From: JBOFSQ01 sp051651625
GTDB lineage: Bacteria; Planctomycetota; Planctomycetia; Pirellulales; Thermoguttaceae
Assembly (NCBI GenBank): GCA_051651625.1
Contig: JBOFSQ010000103.1
Span: 94,508-158,507 of the forward strand
Reading direction: 5' to 3'
Length of the DNA: 64,000 nucleotides
Under the pieces are notes generated by a model that saw only the letters and a list, made by a program, of their open reading frames with translations, made no database searches and was not told the origin of the DNA. The translations under genes were made by a program, and so were the position numbers. This document shows, piece by piece, positions 1 to 8,611 of this stretch. The stretch's first letter is position 1. Each line of letters begins with the position of its first letter.

Positions 1-54
1 ATCGCAATCGCGATCTGTCTCGCCGCCGAAATGATCATCGCGCGACGAGTGTAG
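1..54 (+). CDS. C-terminal end of an upstream gene (partial)
   Basis: Reading from base 1 gives 17 codons ending in TAG at 52-54. The peptide is hydrophobic (Ile/Ala/Leu-rich) and ends in Arg-Arg-Val, as the last helix of a membrane protein might. The stop codon sits in a TAGACCCGT motif that also carries the stop codon of several other genes in this window. The fragment is too short to identify and the frame is inferred only from the absence of stops. Confidence 0.35.
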   Translation: MAIAICLAAEMIIARRV

Positions 55-70
55 ACCCGTTCGCCGCGTC

Positions 71-98
71 TTGCCGCGATGCGGTTGTGGTGTATACT
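71..98 (+). promoter_or_regulatory. Candidate sigma70-type promoter for the Panacea pair
   Basis: TTGCCG at 71-76 and TATACT at 93-98 are separated by 16 bases and lie about 50 bases before the first start codon of the toxin-antitoxin pair. The -10 box is good and the -35 box is moderate. The match is by eye only. Confidence 0.5.
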
Positions 99-151
99 AA
101 ACGCCGTTGGTTTTCCGCTAGACATACCACCGCAAATCACGAATCCATGCC

Positions 152-733
152 ATGACACATCGCCATTTCATTTTCGACTTTCAAGAATCACTTGAAGCCG
201 CTGGCCTCTTTCTTCAACTTGCTGGTGGACGGATGCGGTTCATTCGGTTAATTAAACTGCTCTACATCGCAGACCGCGTTTGCCTCGAAATGGAAGCTCG
301 GACAATCACGGGGGACAAAGTTTGTGCGATGCCTCACGGCCCCGTTTTGAATACGGTTTACAGCCTGATTAAAGGGCGAGAGTACCGGTCGCAGATTTGG
401 CAGCATTTTATCAAAACTGAAGGACACGAAGTCTACATCAACAACGATCCCGGCGTCGGATACCTTTGCCGCTTTGAAAAAGAACTTATTGCGAACGTCT
501 ACAATGAAAACAAAAACAAAGACGTCGTGCGACTTTCTCACACGTTTCCAGAGTGGAAAAAATACGAAAACCAATTGAAGACTCCCGGCCTAAAGAAATC
601 ATATCCAATCACAATAATTGACATGCTGGATGGAATCGGAAAACCGGAACTGCTCCCAGTGGCCATCGAAAGAATCGAAGAAACTATGTTCTACAACGAG
701 CTACTCGGAGACCAACTGCATGAAGTCCGGTGA
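152..733 (+). CDS. Panacea-domain (DUF4065/SocA-like) antitoxin
   Basis: This 193-residue protein has the look of a Panacea domain: an early helical segment (RFIRLIKLLYIADR, about residues 29-42), then the GPVL motif (about 64-67) followed by a helical core. Panacea proteins act as antitoxins, often neutralising unrelated toxins by direct binding, and some promote proteolysis of a partner (SocA). The gene overlaps the next one by 14 bases (ATG at 720 inside its last codons), the usual translational coupling of a toxin-antitoxin operon. Which part binds the toxin cannot be seen from sequence. The family call is strong; the antitoxin role is inferred from family and gene order. Confidence 0.8.
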   Translation: MTHRHFIFDFQESLEAAGLFLQLAGGRMRFIRLIKLLYIADRVCLEMEARTITGDKVCAMPHGPVLNTVYSLIKGREYRSQIWQHFIKTEGHEVYINNDPGVGYLCRFEKELIANVYNENKNKDVVRLSHTFPEWKKYENQLKTPGLKKSYPITIIDMLDGIGKPELLPVAIERIEETMFYNELLGDQLHEVR

Positions 734-1118
734 CGCTTTTCTAATTGCGAGGCAGAACAACAATTTTCATCTGTATGTGGTTTTATCGGCCCCGGAGAAG
801 CTGCCGGATATGGTCTATAAAGACTACGTTTTCTTGGTGATGCTCACAACACAAGAGACATGGAAAGACAATTCGTGCATTGTTGGGCCAGGTGATCATC
901 CATTTCTAACGCACGATACGGTTGCCGTTTTCGACTCGCCTCCCTCGCTGCTAGCAACGTTGGGACATCTGCAAGACCTCAAAAGACGGCGACTGTTATT
1001 CGAGAAAGAACCAATCTCACCTGACGCTCTGCGACGCCTCCGTGAAGCGTACAACCAATCTCGCTACCAACGAGACCACATAATCCAATTCCTATTTCGT
1101 CAAGGCTTAATCGATTGA
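720..1118 (+). CDS. Putative PemK/MazF-like toxin partner of Panacea
   Basis: The protein is 132 residues if it starts at the ATG at 720, which overlaps the Panacea gene; longer in-frame starts at 618 would lie deep inside that gene and are less likely. The first 75 residues look like a small SH3-like barrel: GDAFLIA, a VVLS strand, VFLVMLTT, then GDHPFL and a TVAVF strand, the order seen in PemK/MazF-type RNases. The C-terminal third is helical and basic. Toxicity and RNase activity are inferred from this resemblance and from the coupling to Panacea; the sequence match is weak and another small toxin fold is possible. Confidence 0.55.
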   Translation: MKSGDAFLIARQNNNFHLYVVLSAPEKLPDMVYKDYVFLVMLTTQETWKDNSCIVGPGDHPFLTHDTVAVFDSPPSLLATLGHLQDLKRRRLLFEKEPISPDALRRLREAYNQSRYQRDHIIQFLFRQGLID

Positions 1119-1256
1119 CGCGCCGCTCGCGCTTTCTCGCGTGAACAACTCCGTGCAACGCCTAACTGGGCAATCTGTACAATCCGCAGAGCTTGCGTGA
1201 CCGTTCCTGCGGCGGACCGTTTTCCTCTGTTTTTCGCTTCCAAACGACGATGCTCA

Positions 1257-2684
1257 ATGCGGTGTCCTAGACTTGTGCGGCTTTGCCGCAGAGTTTGTCG
1301 TTGCCTCGTTTTGGGAGTTGCTATCGTGTCTGCTATCAGTGCTTGTGGTTGTTATTCGAGCTGTGCGTCGTCGTGTTCAACGGCGTCGTCATCGTCGAAG
1401 TGTTCTTCTTCGGAAAGTGGAGCGGCGTGTTCGTCGTCGGCGGCGAAAGATGCGCTCCGCGACTGGCTCGATCTGTCGGGCGAAACCGATGATGCGTCGC
1501 GCGTCTCGGCTGCTGCGAGTGCCGCACAGATGGCGGCGGTCGAGAAGTTGATAGAGTCTACCGGCGAACTCACAGAAGACGCGAGTGTCACCGAAAATAC
1601 GTCTGCGGCACCGGAAACCGCAGTGCCGGAGACGCCCGAAAACAGCGAAGACAACGCCGCGCCGATCTCCGCAATGTCCGAGATGTTCGCACCGTTCTCC
1701 ATCGGTACCCCCGGCACCGTCGAAGATGTCACCGACAAACGGAACTCCGTCGCGTCGAAACTCCGCGAACTGCTCGGCGGAAACGCATTTCATCCGGCGG
1801 GCGCGAAGTTCACGGTCACATACAACTATCAAGACAACACCGTTACCGTCGGCGGGAACATCAGCACGTCGGCCAAGACGACGCTCCAAAACGCCATCAA
1901 CAGCGACACCGCCGGAGTCGCCGCGCTGATGCGTGACCTCCGCGACTCACTCGGAATCGACACCCCAGCCGGACTCACAAAACGAAACTTCACCCTCGCA
2001 ATGACCTCGCTTGCCGATCTCGAACCGTCGAGCGATCTGTCATACAACATCAACGTCAAAATCTCGCCAAACTCCGCGAGCGTCCCAGCGGGACAAACAC
2101 CGCCAACGATCTCGTACTCCGCAAACGTCGGCGGAACGTTGCCAGCGTTTACGGCGTCGAGCTATCCGACACTTGCAACGTCAACCGATGGCAAATCTGC
2201 TGCCGTCGCCAAAGACTCTGTGTTCTCGCTCACTGACGACAACTCCGCCCTCAAACACACTTGGACGCTCACAAAGTTTCTGCTCACCGACGACGGAAAA
2301 ATTCGTGGGACGATGAACGTCACCGGCTCCACGCTCTACAGCCTCAGCACTATCGGTAGCGGAACTCCCGACCCAACACCAACCGAGCCGGGAGACAACG
2401 AAGAAGACACCAACATCGACGACCCGGGCGCAGGTTCACCAACCGTTGACGCATTCATCTCAACACTGATGACAAAGACCGGCGCAACTCAAGGCGCAGT
2501 CCTTCAGTGGCTCGTTGACACGGTTCCGTGGTACGATCCGTCCGTGACAACGGGGATTCAAGCCGGACTCTCGACGACATTCAAGACCGCACTCCAGTCG
2601 TGGTACGGCGGTACTGCCAACGCCAAAGTCGATGACTTTCTCACCAAAAACGGTCTGACAAACATCGTCGCGCCGCTTTCGTGA
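1257..2684 (+). CDS. Ser/Cys-rich lipoprotein of unknown function
   Basis: I prefer the ATG at 1257 (475 residues) because it gives a clean lipoprotein signal: basic MRCPRLVRLCRR, a hydrophobic stretch, then lipobox ISAC followed by GCYSSC. A GTG at 1197 in the same frame would add 20 residues. After the signal comes a low-complexity Ser/Cys segment (about residues 27-60), an acidic Thr/Glu/Pro-rich linker, and a globular part of about 350 residues with beta-rich segments and no recognised domain. The gene ends in the ATG-less overlap GTGA with mnmE, so the two are probably co-transcribed. It is likely anchored on the outer face of a membrane. No function can be assigned. Confidence 0.7.
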   Translation: MRCPRLVRLCRRVCRCLVLGVAIVSAISACGCYSSCASSCSTASSSSKCSSSESGAACSSSAAKDALRDWLDLSGETDDASRVSAAASAAQMAAVEKLIESTGELTEDASVTENTSAAPETAVPETPENSEDNAAPISAMSEMFAPFSIGTPGTVEDVTDKRNSVASKLRELLGGNAFHPAGAKFTVTYNYQDNTVTVGGNISTSAKTTLQNAINSDTAGVAALMRDLRDSLGIDTPAGLTKRNFTLAMTSLADLEPSSDLSYNINVKISPNSASVPAGQTPPTISYSANVGGTLPAFTASSYPTLATSTDGKSAAVAKDSVFSLTDDNSALKHTWTLTKFLLTDDGKIRGTMNVTGSTLYSLSTIGSGTPDPTPTEPGDNEEDTNIDDPGAGSPTVDAFISTLMTKTGATQGAVLQWLVDTVPWYDPSVTTGIQAGLSTTFKTALQSWYGGTANAKVDDFLTKNGLTNIVAPLS

Positions 2685-4078
2685 ACGGTTACAACTCATC
2701 TTCTTGGTCAACGATTGTCGCGGAGAGTTCGCCGATGGGCGGCGGACATCGCGGGATCGTTCGCGTTTCGGGCGACGATGCTCTCGATGTCGTCGCGCCG
2801 CTGGTCGCATGCGATTTTTTTGAACGCGATCAAATGCCGATTGTTCGCAACGTCTCGCTGCGACTCTGGGGCGATGCGGCAACAGTGCCGGCAGTGACGG
2901 TGCCAGCAACTCTGTACACGTTTCCGCACGGAAAAAGTTACACCGGCGAAACGCTCGTTGAGATACACACGTTTGGTTCGCCACCGATAATCTCTGCACT
3001 CAAGACGCGGCTGCTCGAAGTCGGTGCTGATCGCGGTGTGCGTTTGGCGGAACGTGGCGAGTTCACGCTGCGGAGCGTGCTTTCCGGTCGCCTCGATCTC
3101 ACGCAAGCCGAGGCGGTACACGGCATCATCGAGGCCGACGACTCTGCCGCACTCGCCGTCGCACTTTCACAACTCGCCGGCGGCGTGCAACAACTTCTTG
3201 CACCGCTCGAAGAGACTCTCCAAACTCTACTCGCCGACATCGAAGCCGGACTCGACTTCGCCGACGAAGACATCACATTTCGCACGCCAAGTCAAATTGT
3301 CGCAACGCTGAAAGCAGCACGGTCACAACTCGCAAACGTGCGTGAACAAATCAGAACACGCGCCGACACTACTGCGATTCCGAACGTCGTCATCATCGGT
3401 AAACTGAACGCGGGGAAGAGTACGCTTTGGAACGCACTCGTCGCACGTTCCGCAGAGAGCGACCGCATCCCGCGTGCGATCACGTCGAGCGAACCGTGGA
3501 CAACCCGCGACGCTATCACTGCGGAGGTTGCAATAGATTCGTTGCGGCTGCGACTAATCGACACCGCTGGGACATCGGACGCAACAGACGCCGTACAGCG
3601 CGCCGCAGAACTCGCCGCCAACACCGCCGTCGCCACCGCAGCACTCTGTTTGCACTGTGTCGCAGCAGACGATGTACTCACCGCGCAGCACGTTGCGTCG
3701 CCGAAGACATTGCTTGTCGTCACGAAATCCGATTGCGCAGAGATCGAGACACGAGAACAATTCGATGGCACAGTCGTGTCAGCGAAGACCGGCGATGGCG
3801 TTGAACAACTTTGTCGTGAGATCGCGCGGCGTCTTCAGTGTACTGGAACGAGCGGCAACGTTGTCGCCACGACAGCCGCGCGCACTCACGCGGCGATTGT
3901 CGTTGTGGACGAAGCGTTAACTTCAGCCGAAGTCGCAATCACGACGCTGCAAGACGAGTCGCTCACCGCCGCCGAAGTCCGCCGCGCCGCCGCCGCACTC
4001 GGCGAACTGTTCGGACGCGGTGCCGCCCCCGAAGACACACTCCACGCAATCTTCAGCCGATTCTGCGTTGGGAAATGA
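2681..4078 (+). CDS. mnmE: tRNA modification GTPase MnmE
   Basis: MnmE acts with MnmG to put the 5-(carboxymethyl)aminomethyl group on wobble U34 of tRNA. The 465-residue length fits the family. The N-terminal folate-binding domain contains the TLYTFPHGKSYTGE segment. The G domain has a P-loop GKLNAGKS near residues 240-247 (GxPNxGKS in most members), DTAG near 293 and TKSD instead of NKxD. The C-terminus is FCVGK, the family signature with its conserved cysteine. The start is the GTG at 2681 overlapping the previous stop. The first codons (MNGYN) come from a CGTGAACGGTTACAAC motif dispersed across this window, so the original start may have been changed. Confidence 0.92.
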   Translation: MNGYNSSSWSTIVAESSPMGGGHRGIVRVSGDDALDVVAPLVACDFFERDQMPIVRNVSLRLWGDAATVPAVTVPATLYTFPHGKSYTGETLVEIHTFGSPPIISALKTRLLEVGADRGVRLAERGEFTLRSVLSGRLDLTQAEAVHGIIEADDSAALAVALSQLAGGVQQLLAPLEETLQTLLADIEAGLDFADEDITFRTPSQIVATLKAARSQLANVREQIRTRADTTAIPNVVIIGKLNAGKSTLWNALVARSAESDRIPRAITSSEPWTTRDAITAEVAIDSLRLRLIDTAGTSDATDAVQRAAELAANTAVATAALCLHCVAADDVLTAQHVASPKTLLVVTKSDCAEIETREQFDGTVVSAKTGDGVEQLCREIARRLQCTGTSGNVVATTAARTHAAIVVVDEALTSAEVAITTLQDESLTAAEVRRAAAALGELFGRGAAPEDTLHAIFSRFCVGK

Positions 4079-4125
4079 ACTTGTTACCGGACTGGTTACA
4101 CCCATTGTGCCCCAAAAAACCCCTC

Positions 4126-4154
4126 TTGACACAAGCGGCTCATTTGGCTAAAAT
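4126..4154 (+). promoter_or_regulatory. Strong sigma70-type promoter of arsR
   Basis: TTGACA (4126-4131), a 17-base spacer and TAAAAT (4149-4154) form a near-consensus promoter about 44 bases before the arsR ATG at 4198. ArsR repressors normally bind over or just downstream of such a promoter, so the 4155-4197 region is the likely operator. I do not see a clear operator palindrome by eye. Confidence 0.8.
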
Positions 4155-4197
4155 AGCAACCGTAGTATGAAACTGGCAACAAAAATTCGTGTCTGTC

Positions 4198-4491
4198 ATG
4201 GCAAAGTCAAAAACTCTTTCGGTCGAACAAAAAGTAGACCTGTTTCGTGCGCTAGCGCATCCGACGCGGCTACAAATCGTCGAGAAACTCAACGAAGGCG
4301 AACAGTGTGTATGCGTCCTGCTTGAAATGTTTGACATCGACTTTTCCACCATTTCACGTCACCTCACCGTTTTGCGCGAAGCTGGGATTGTCGCCGCCGA
4401 CAAACGCGGGAAAAATGTCTACTACAGTTTGACGTGCCGATGCCTCACCGATTTTCTCGAATGTATCTACCGCAATCTGCCGCGTGAATAA
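4198..4491 (+). CDS. arsR: ArsR-family metalloregulatory repressor
   Basis: The 97-residue protein is a SmtB/ArsR winged-helix repressor. The start at 4198 (MAKSKTL) is preferred to an upstream GTG at 4189. HPTRLQIVEKL is the typical helix 2; the sensor site EQCVCVL has Cys37 and Cys39, matching the CVC box where ArsR of the plasmid R773 type binds As(III)/Sb(III). The recognition helix lies in residues 49-66 (STISRHLTVLREAGIV). A second thiol pair CRC (Cys80, Cys82) and Cys89 near the C-terminus could complete or form another site. It should repress the island that follows and its own gene, releasing DNA on As(III) binding. Confidence 0.92.
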   Translation: MAKSKTLSVEQKVDLFRALAHPTRLQIVEKLNEGEQCVCVLLEMFDIDFSTISRHLTVLREAGIVAADKRGKNVYYSLTCRCLTDFLECIYRNLPRE

Positions 4492-4495
4492 TTGA

Positions 4496-4866
4496 ACAAT
4501 TGTGGTAAGCGTTCACGGAAAATTGACCGCGTTGCGGTTGCTACATTTGCCCCGACGGGGCAGCCATTTCAATAACCGGCGGTAAGCGGTATTCCGCGCA
4601 ACCGCCGGTACGCGACAAACAAAAATGCGCGTCCCAACGGGACGCTACCCAAAGATCGGTTGTTGGTTTGCAAGGTAGCGTCTTACAGACGCACCGAAAT
4701 TTTGGCCGTGTCACCGGCGGTTACGTTTGCCGCTATCGCGGCTGCACTTACCGCCGGTTATTGAGCTTGCTGCCCCGTCGGGGCAAATACAAACCGCGTT
4801 AGCTCCGTCATGCCCGCCGAGTACGCGGGCATGACGGAGTTGACCGTGAACAGTTACAACAATTGT
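4496..4866. repeat. Composite inverted-repeat (MITE-like) element
   Basis: This 371-bp block fills the arsR-permease gap. Its ends are near-matching inverted copies (ACAATTGTGGTAAGCGTTC at 4496 against GAACAGTTACAACAATTGT ending at 4866). Inside lies a long nested hairpin: GCCCCGACGGGGC near 4550 pairs with GCCCCGTCGGGGC near 4772, ATAACCGGCGGTAAG pairs with CTTACCGCCGGTTAT, and GCGTCCC..GGGACGCTACC pairs with GGTAGCGTC. A GTCATGCCCGC...GCGGGCATGAC hairpin sits at about 4808-4837. It holds no convincing ORF. A related block lies at 17441-17690. It is probably non-autonomous and immobile without a transposase supplied elsewhere. Confidence 0.7.
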
Positions 4867-4867
4867 G

Positions 4868-4900
4868 AAACGGACGAGAATAACTCGTCCGTTTGTTTTT
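4868..4900 (+). terminator. Rho-independent terminator-like hairpin
   Basis: AAACGGACGAG and CTCGTCCGTTT form a perfect 11-bp stem with a five-base loop, followed by G and a run of five T. It is immediately after the composite element and 49 bases before the permease gene at 4949. It would stop transcripts from arsR, so the permease may need its own promoter, or the hairpin may attenuate read-through. Confidence 0.75.
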
Positions 4901-4948
4901 GGCCTTACGCTTGGCGAAATCGACAAATGAACGCTGATGGAGTGAAAA

Positions 4949-6262
4949 ATGTCTTGGCGAGAAGAGTGGAAGTTTTTAGTGGTGATGATCGTTGGTTTTG
5001 CGGTCTGTTTTTGGCTGCCGATTGGCGTGCCGCGGTTCGACGCCGCCGTGCTCGAAGGACTTCACCTCGTCAAGTGGTACGCCCAAGAACACGTCTTGCT
5101 CTGTCTCGTTCCAGCGTTTTTTATCGCGGGAGCAATCGGTGTTTTCGTCTCGCAAAGTTCCGTCATTCGTTATCTCGGCCCGCAAGCAAACAAAGTGCTC
5201 GCCTACGGCGTTGCATCGGTGAGCGGGGCGATTCTTGCGGTCTGCTCCTGCACGATTCTGCCGCTCTTCGCTGGTATCTACAAAATGGGCGCGGGACTCG
5301 GTCCTGCGTCTGCGTTTCTCTACAGCGGACCGGCAATCAACGTACTTGCGATAGTCATAACGGCGAGGATTTTGGGGCCGGAAATCGGCGTCGCTCGCGC
5401 GGTCGGTGCGGTGACGATGAGTATTTTGATCGGACTTTCGATGGCGTTTATCTTTCGCACTGAAGTGAAAGAAGACGTCGGCGCAACGATGATTCTCGCC
5501 GACGAAAGTCCGAAACGCTCGCTCTGGCAGAACGTGATATTTTTCGCGCTCATGATCGGTATACTGGTCTTCGCAAACTTCGGCGCACCAACCAGCGACA
5601 ACACCCACGGACTTTGGGTGACACTCTTTGCGTGGAAGTGGACGCTGACTGCAATTTGCGCCGCCGGTTTGGGAGCCGTTCTCGTCGCGTGGTTCGACTT
5701 GGCGTGGTGGAAAGTTGCCGCCGTCGCCGCACCGACGGCGGTACTCGCGTGGCTCTTTCCGAACGACGTTTTGCTCCCGTTCACGGCGGCGGTTCTTGCG
5801 TTTTCGCTCGTCACCAGCACCGAAAGCGGTGAGTGCGGCGACTGGTTCGCATCGTCGTGGCGGTTCGCAAAACAAATTGTGCCGCTGCTGCTCTTCGGCG
5901 TTTTCGTCGCGGGACTTTGTCTCGGACGAATCGGTGCAGGCGGCGGCGAAGGACTCATTCCGCCAGCGTGGATCGCTGACCTCGTTGGCGGCAACTCTTT
6001 GCGTGCAAACCTCTTCGCATCCGTCGCGGGCGCGCTGATGTACTTCGCAACGCTGACGGAAGTGCCAATCGTTCAAGGACTCATCGCATCGGGCATGGGA
6101 AAAGGCCCCGCGCTGACGCTGCTCCTCGCAGGCCCCGCACTTTCGCTGCCAAGTATCTTGGTGATCAACAGCGTCCTCGGCGTCAAAAAAACAGCAGCGT
6201 TCGTCGCACTGGTCGTTTTCTTTTCGTTCGTCGGTGGTACGCTGTTTGGGATGTTTGTTTGA
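4949..6262 (+). CDS. ArsP/DUF318-type permease
   Basis: This 437-residue polytopic inner-membrane protein belongs to the DUF318 (UPF0718) permease family that includes ArsP, an exporter of trivalent organoarsenicals. It shows about ten hydrophobic segments arranged as two halves. The hallmark is AVCSCTILPLFAGI (Cys99 and Cys101) in the first half and a GPALSLPSILVI segment in the second. Two thiols in the membrane are what ArsP is thought to use for As(III) binding. Its position right after arsR supports a metalloid role, but other DUF318 members are not tied to arsenic, so the substrate is inferred. Confidence 0.75.
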   Translation: MSWREEWKFLVVMIVGFAVCFWLPIGVPRFDAAVLEGLHLVKWYAQEHVLLCLVPAFFIAGAIGVFVSQSSVIRYLGPQANKVLAYGVASVSGAILAVCSCTILPLFAGIYKMGAGLGPASAFLYSGPAINVLAIVITARILGPEIGVARAVGAVTMSILIGLSMAFIFRTEVKEDVGATMILADESPKRSLWQNVIFFALMIGILVFANFGAPTSDNTHGLWVTLFAWKWTLTAICAAGLGAVLVAWFDLAWWKVAAVAAPTAVLAWLFPNDVLLPFTAAVLAFSLVTSTESGECGDWFASSWRFAKQIVPLLLFGVFVAGLCLGRIGAGGGEGLIPPAWIADLVGGNSLRANLFASVAGALMYFATLTEVPIVQGLIASGMGKGPALTLLLAGPALSLPSILVINSVLGVKKTAAFVALVVFFSFVGGTLFGMFV

Positions 6263-6313
6263 AACGAAACTCGCATTTTTGTAACCGTTCACACCTCACA
6301 ACAGGAGCAAACC

Positions 6314-7513
6314 ATGCACTACATCACACGCACAGTTTGGACGCTTTCGCTCATCAGCTTGTTCGCGGACACGGCGAGCGAGATGCTGTATCCCGTCATG
6401 CCGATTTATCTCCAGACTATCGGCTTTTCGATGCTGCTCATCGGCGTTTTGGAAGGCGTCGCGGAGGCAACTGCGGGACTCAGCAAAGGGTATTTTGGCA
6501 AGTGGTCTGACCACTCGCGCAAGCGAACGCCGTTCGTGCAAGTTGGATACGCGATGACCGCTTTGTCGAAACCGATGATGGTCGTCTTCGCGTATCCACT
6601 TTGGATTTTCTTCGCGCGAACCGTAGACCGACTCGGAAAAGGAATCCGCACCGGCGCACGCGACGCGATACTGTCCGACGAATCGACGCCGCAAACCAAA
6701 GCCAAGATTTTCGGTTTCCACCGCTCAATGGATACCTTCGGAGCAGTCTTGGGACCACTGGTCGCGCTTGGCTACTTGTACTTCTATCCCGAAAATTACC
6801 AGACCCTATTTTTCATAGCCGTCATTCCGGGAATACTGGCAATCGTCTTTTCGTTCTTCCTGAAAGAGAAGACAACAACCGTAAGCACACCAGCCGCCAA
6901 CCAAGAGCGAATGGGGTTTTTCTCTTTCTTGCGATACTGGAAAACGAGTACGGCGAGTTACCGCAGACTGGTCATTGGGCTGCTGCTGTTTACGATGTTC
7001 AACAGTTCGGATGTCTTTCTGTTACTCAAGGCGAAGGACGCGGGATTGAGCGACACGATGGTCATCGGCGTTTACATTTTCTACAACTTGATTTACGCAC
7101 TTTCGGCGTTTCCGCTTGGAATGTTGGCGGATAAAGTGGGTATCAAGCGTGTGTTTTTGCTTGGGCTTGGTGTCTTTGCGGCGGTTTATTTCGGAATGAG
7201 TTTTTGCACTTCGCTCTATTCGATTGGCTTTTTGTTTTTGTTGTACGGGGTTTACGCTGCCGCCACCGAAGGACTTTCCAAAGCGTGGATTAGCAACATT
7301 TCCGACAAACGCGACACCGCCACCGCCATCGGCACCTTCGCCAGTTTTCAAAGTATTTGCACGATGTTGGCAAGCTCACTCGCCGGCTTGCTTTGGTATC
7401 AGTTTGGTGCGGAAGCAACTTTTCTTGTGACCGGCACAATGACGCTCTGCGTGCTGCTGTATTTTATAGTGGTACGCATTTCAGAGAATTATGAAGAAAG
7501 GAAATTTGACTGA
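6314..7513 (+). CDS. MFS transporter of the MJ1317-like group
   Basis: A 399-residue major facilitator protein with about 12 hydrophobic segments. The loop between helices 2 and 3 reads GKWSDHSRKRTPF and the segment DRLGKGIRTGARDA near residues 100-113 is typical of the MJ1317-like MFS branch. The start has an AGGAG ribosome site (CACAACAGGAGCAAACC before the ATG). Its stop overlaps the next start as TGATG at 7511-7515, so it is coupled to the Cys-loop ArsP gene. MFS proteins in arsenic islands include ArsJ and ArsK, but I do not see specific signatures of either, so the substrate is open. Confidence 0.75.
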   Translation: MHYITRTVWTLSLISLFADTASEMLYPVMPIYLQTIGFSMLLIGVLEGVAEATAGLSKGYFGKWSDHSRKRTPFVQVGYAMTALSKPMMVVFAYPLWIFFARTVDRLGKGIRTGARDAILSDESTPQTKAKIFGFHRSMDTFGAVLGPLVALGYLYFYPENYQTLFFIAVIPGILAIVFSFFLKEKTTTVSTPAANQERMGFFSFLRYWKTSTASYRRLVIGLLLFTMFNSSDVFLLLKAKDAGLSDTMVIGVYIFYNLIYALSAFPLGMLADKVGIKRVFLLGLGVFAAVYFGMSFCTSLYSIGFLFLLYGVYAAATEGLSKAWISNISDKRDTATAIGTFASFQSICTMLASSLAGLLWYQFGAEATFLVTGTMTLCVLLYFIVVRISENYEERKFD

Positions 7514-8610
7514 TGGACTATACACCAATGCTTCTCGACACGCTCGGCATGTTTGCGTTCTTGGGGGCGGAGCTTTCGATTTTGTTTATTGCGATTTGCT
7601 TTTTGGTGAGTCTGCTGCAGTGTTACATTTCAGAGACGCGGATTCAGGCGTTTTTGGGCGGGCGATACGGCACCGGATATTTTTTCGCCGCACTGCTCGG
7701 CGCGATTACGCCGTTTTGCAGTTGCTCGACAATTCCGATGCTTCGCGGGCTTCTGAAAGCCAAAGCCGGTTTCGGTCCGGTGATGGTTTTCCTGTTCACT
7801 TCGCCGCTTCTCAACCCGGTGATTATCGGACTCTTCGCCTTCACGTTCGGCATTCGCACAACGCTAATCTACACAGCGATTGCACTCGGCGTTTCACTCG
7901 TCGCCGGTTTTCTGCTCGGACTCTGGCGATTCGAACGCTACATCATTCCAGAGAAGAGTGCGGTAGATTCGGGTAGCGCGGCTTCGACGTGCTGCAACAC
8001 ATCAGCGAAGCCCGCTGCTGCTTCGTGCTGCGGTACTGCGGCGAAGCCTGTTATCGCTGCCGCTTCTGCGTGTGGATGCACACCAGCGGCAACCGTCGCA
8101 CCACCACAAAACGCTGACACTGGTTGCGGTTGTAACTCCGCAAACACTGCACCAACTTCGTGCTGCGACGCAAAACCGTCAAACGAGAAACGAACGTTTC
8201 GCCAAAACTTGCGTTTCTCCGCACGCGACGCTTGGCGACAATTTTGCGATGTGTTGCCGTATCTCGTACTTGGTATCGGACTCGGTTCGGTCGTCTACGG
8301 TTTTGTACCGAGCGAACTCATTGCGACTTACGCGAGCGGCGACAATCCGTGGGCGGTACCGATAGCCGCCGTGATTGGGATTCCGCTTTACGTTCGGATG
8401 GAAGCACTGATTCCGCTCAGCGCGGTGTTCGCACAAAAAGGGATGGGACTCGGCGCGATTATGGCACTCCTCATCGGCGGATCGGGCGCGAGTATCACCG
8501 AACTGATTCTGCTCAAGTCGATGTTCCGTACGCAAATGATGGTCGCGTTTTTGGCGGTCATTCTCGGAATGGCGATCTTCGCGGGGTATTTGTTTCAGTA
8601 TGTGATTTGA
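7513..8610 (+). CDS. ArsP-like permease with a cysteine-rich loop
   Basis: This 365-residue membrane permease of the DUF318/ArsP type carries the CSCS motif in PFCSCSTIPML (Cys69, Cys71) and a matching second-half repeat. Between the halves (about residues 150-230) is an Ala/Pro/Thr-rich loop with ten cysteines arranged as pairs: CC at 160/161, CC at 172/173, CGC at 187/189, CGC at 205/207 and CC at 217/218. By topology this loop should face the cytoplasm, where it could collect trivalent arsenic or soft metals and pass them to the membrane site. Known ArsP proteins lack so many loop thiols. The gene is translationally coupled to the MFS gene. Confidence 0.75.
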   Translation: MDYTPMLLDTLGMFAFLGAELSILFIAICFLVSLLQCYISETRIQAFLGGRYGTGYFFAALLGAITPFCSCSTIPMLRGLLKAKAGFGPVMVFLFTSPLLNPVIIGLFAFTFGIRTTLIYTAIALGVSLVAGFLLGLWRFERYIIPEKSAVDSGSAASTCCNTSAKPAAASCCGTAAKPVIAAASACGCTPAATVAPPQNADTGCGCNSANTAPTSCCDAKPSNEKRTFRQNLRFSARDAWRQFCDVLPYLVLGIGLGSVVYGFVPSELIATYASGDNPWAVPIAAVIGIPLYVRMEALIPLSAVFAQKGMGLGAIMALLIGGSGASITELILLKSMFRTQMMVAFLAVILGMAIFAGYLFQYVI

Positions 8611-8611
8611 T

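Noticed and set aside
4976..6292. 438-residue open frame on the minus strand under the DUF318 permease
   Set aside because: It is the shadow of the permease frame, rich in Arg/Glu/Asn as such shadows are, with no domain or ribosome site.
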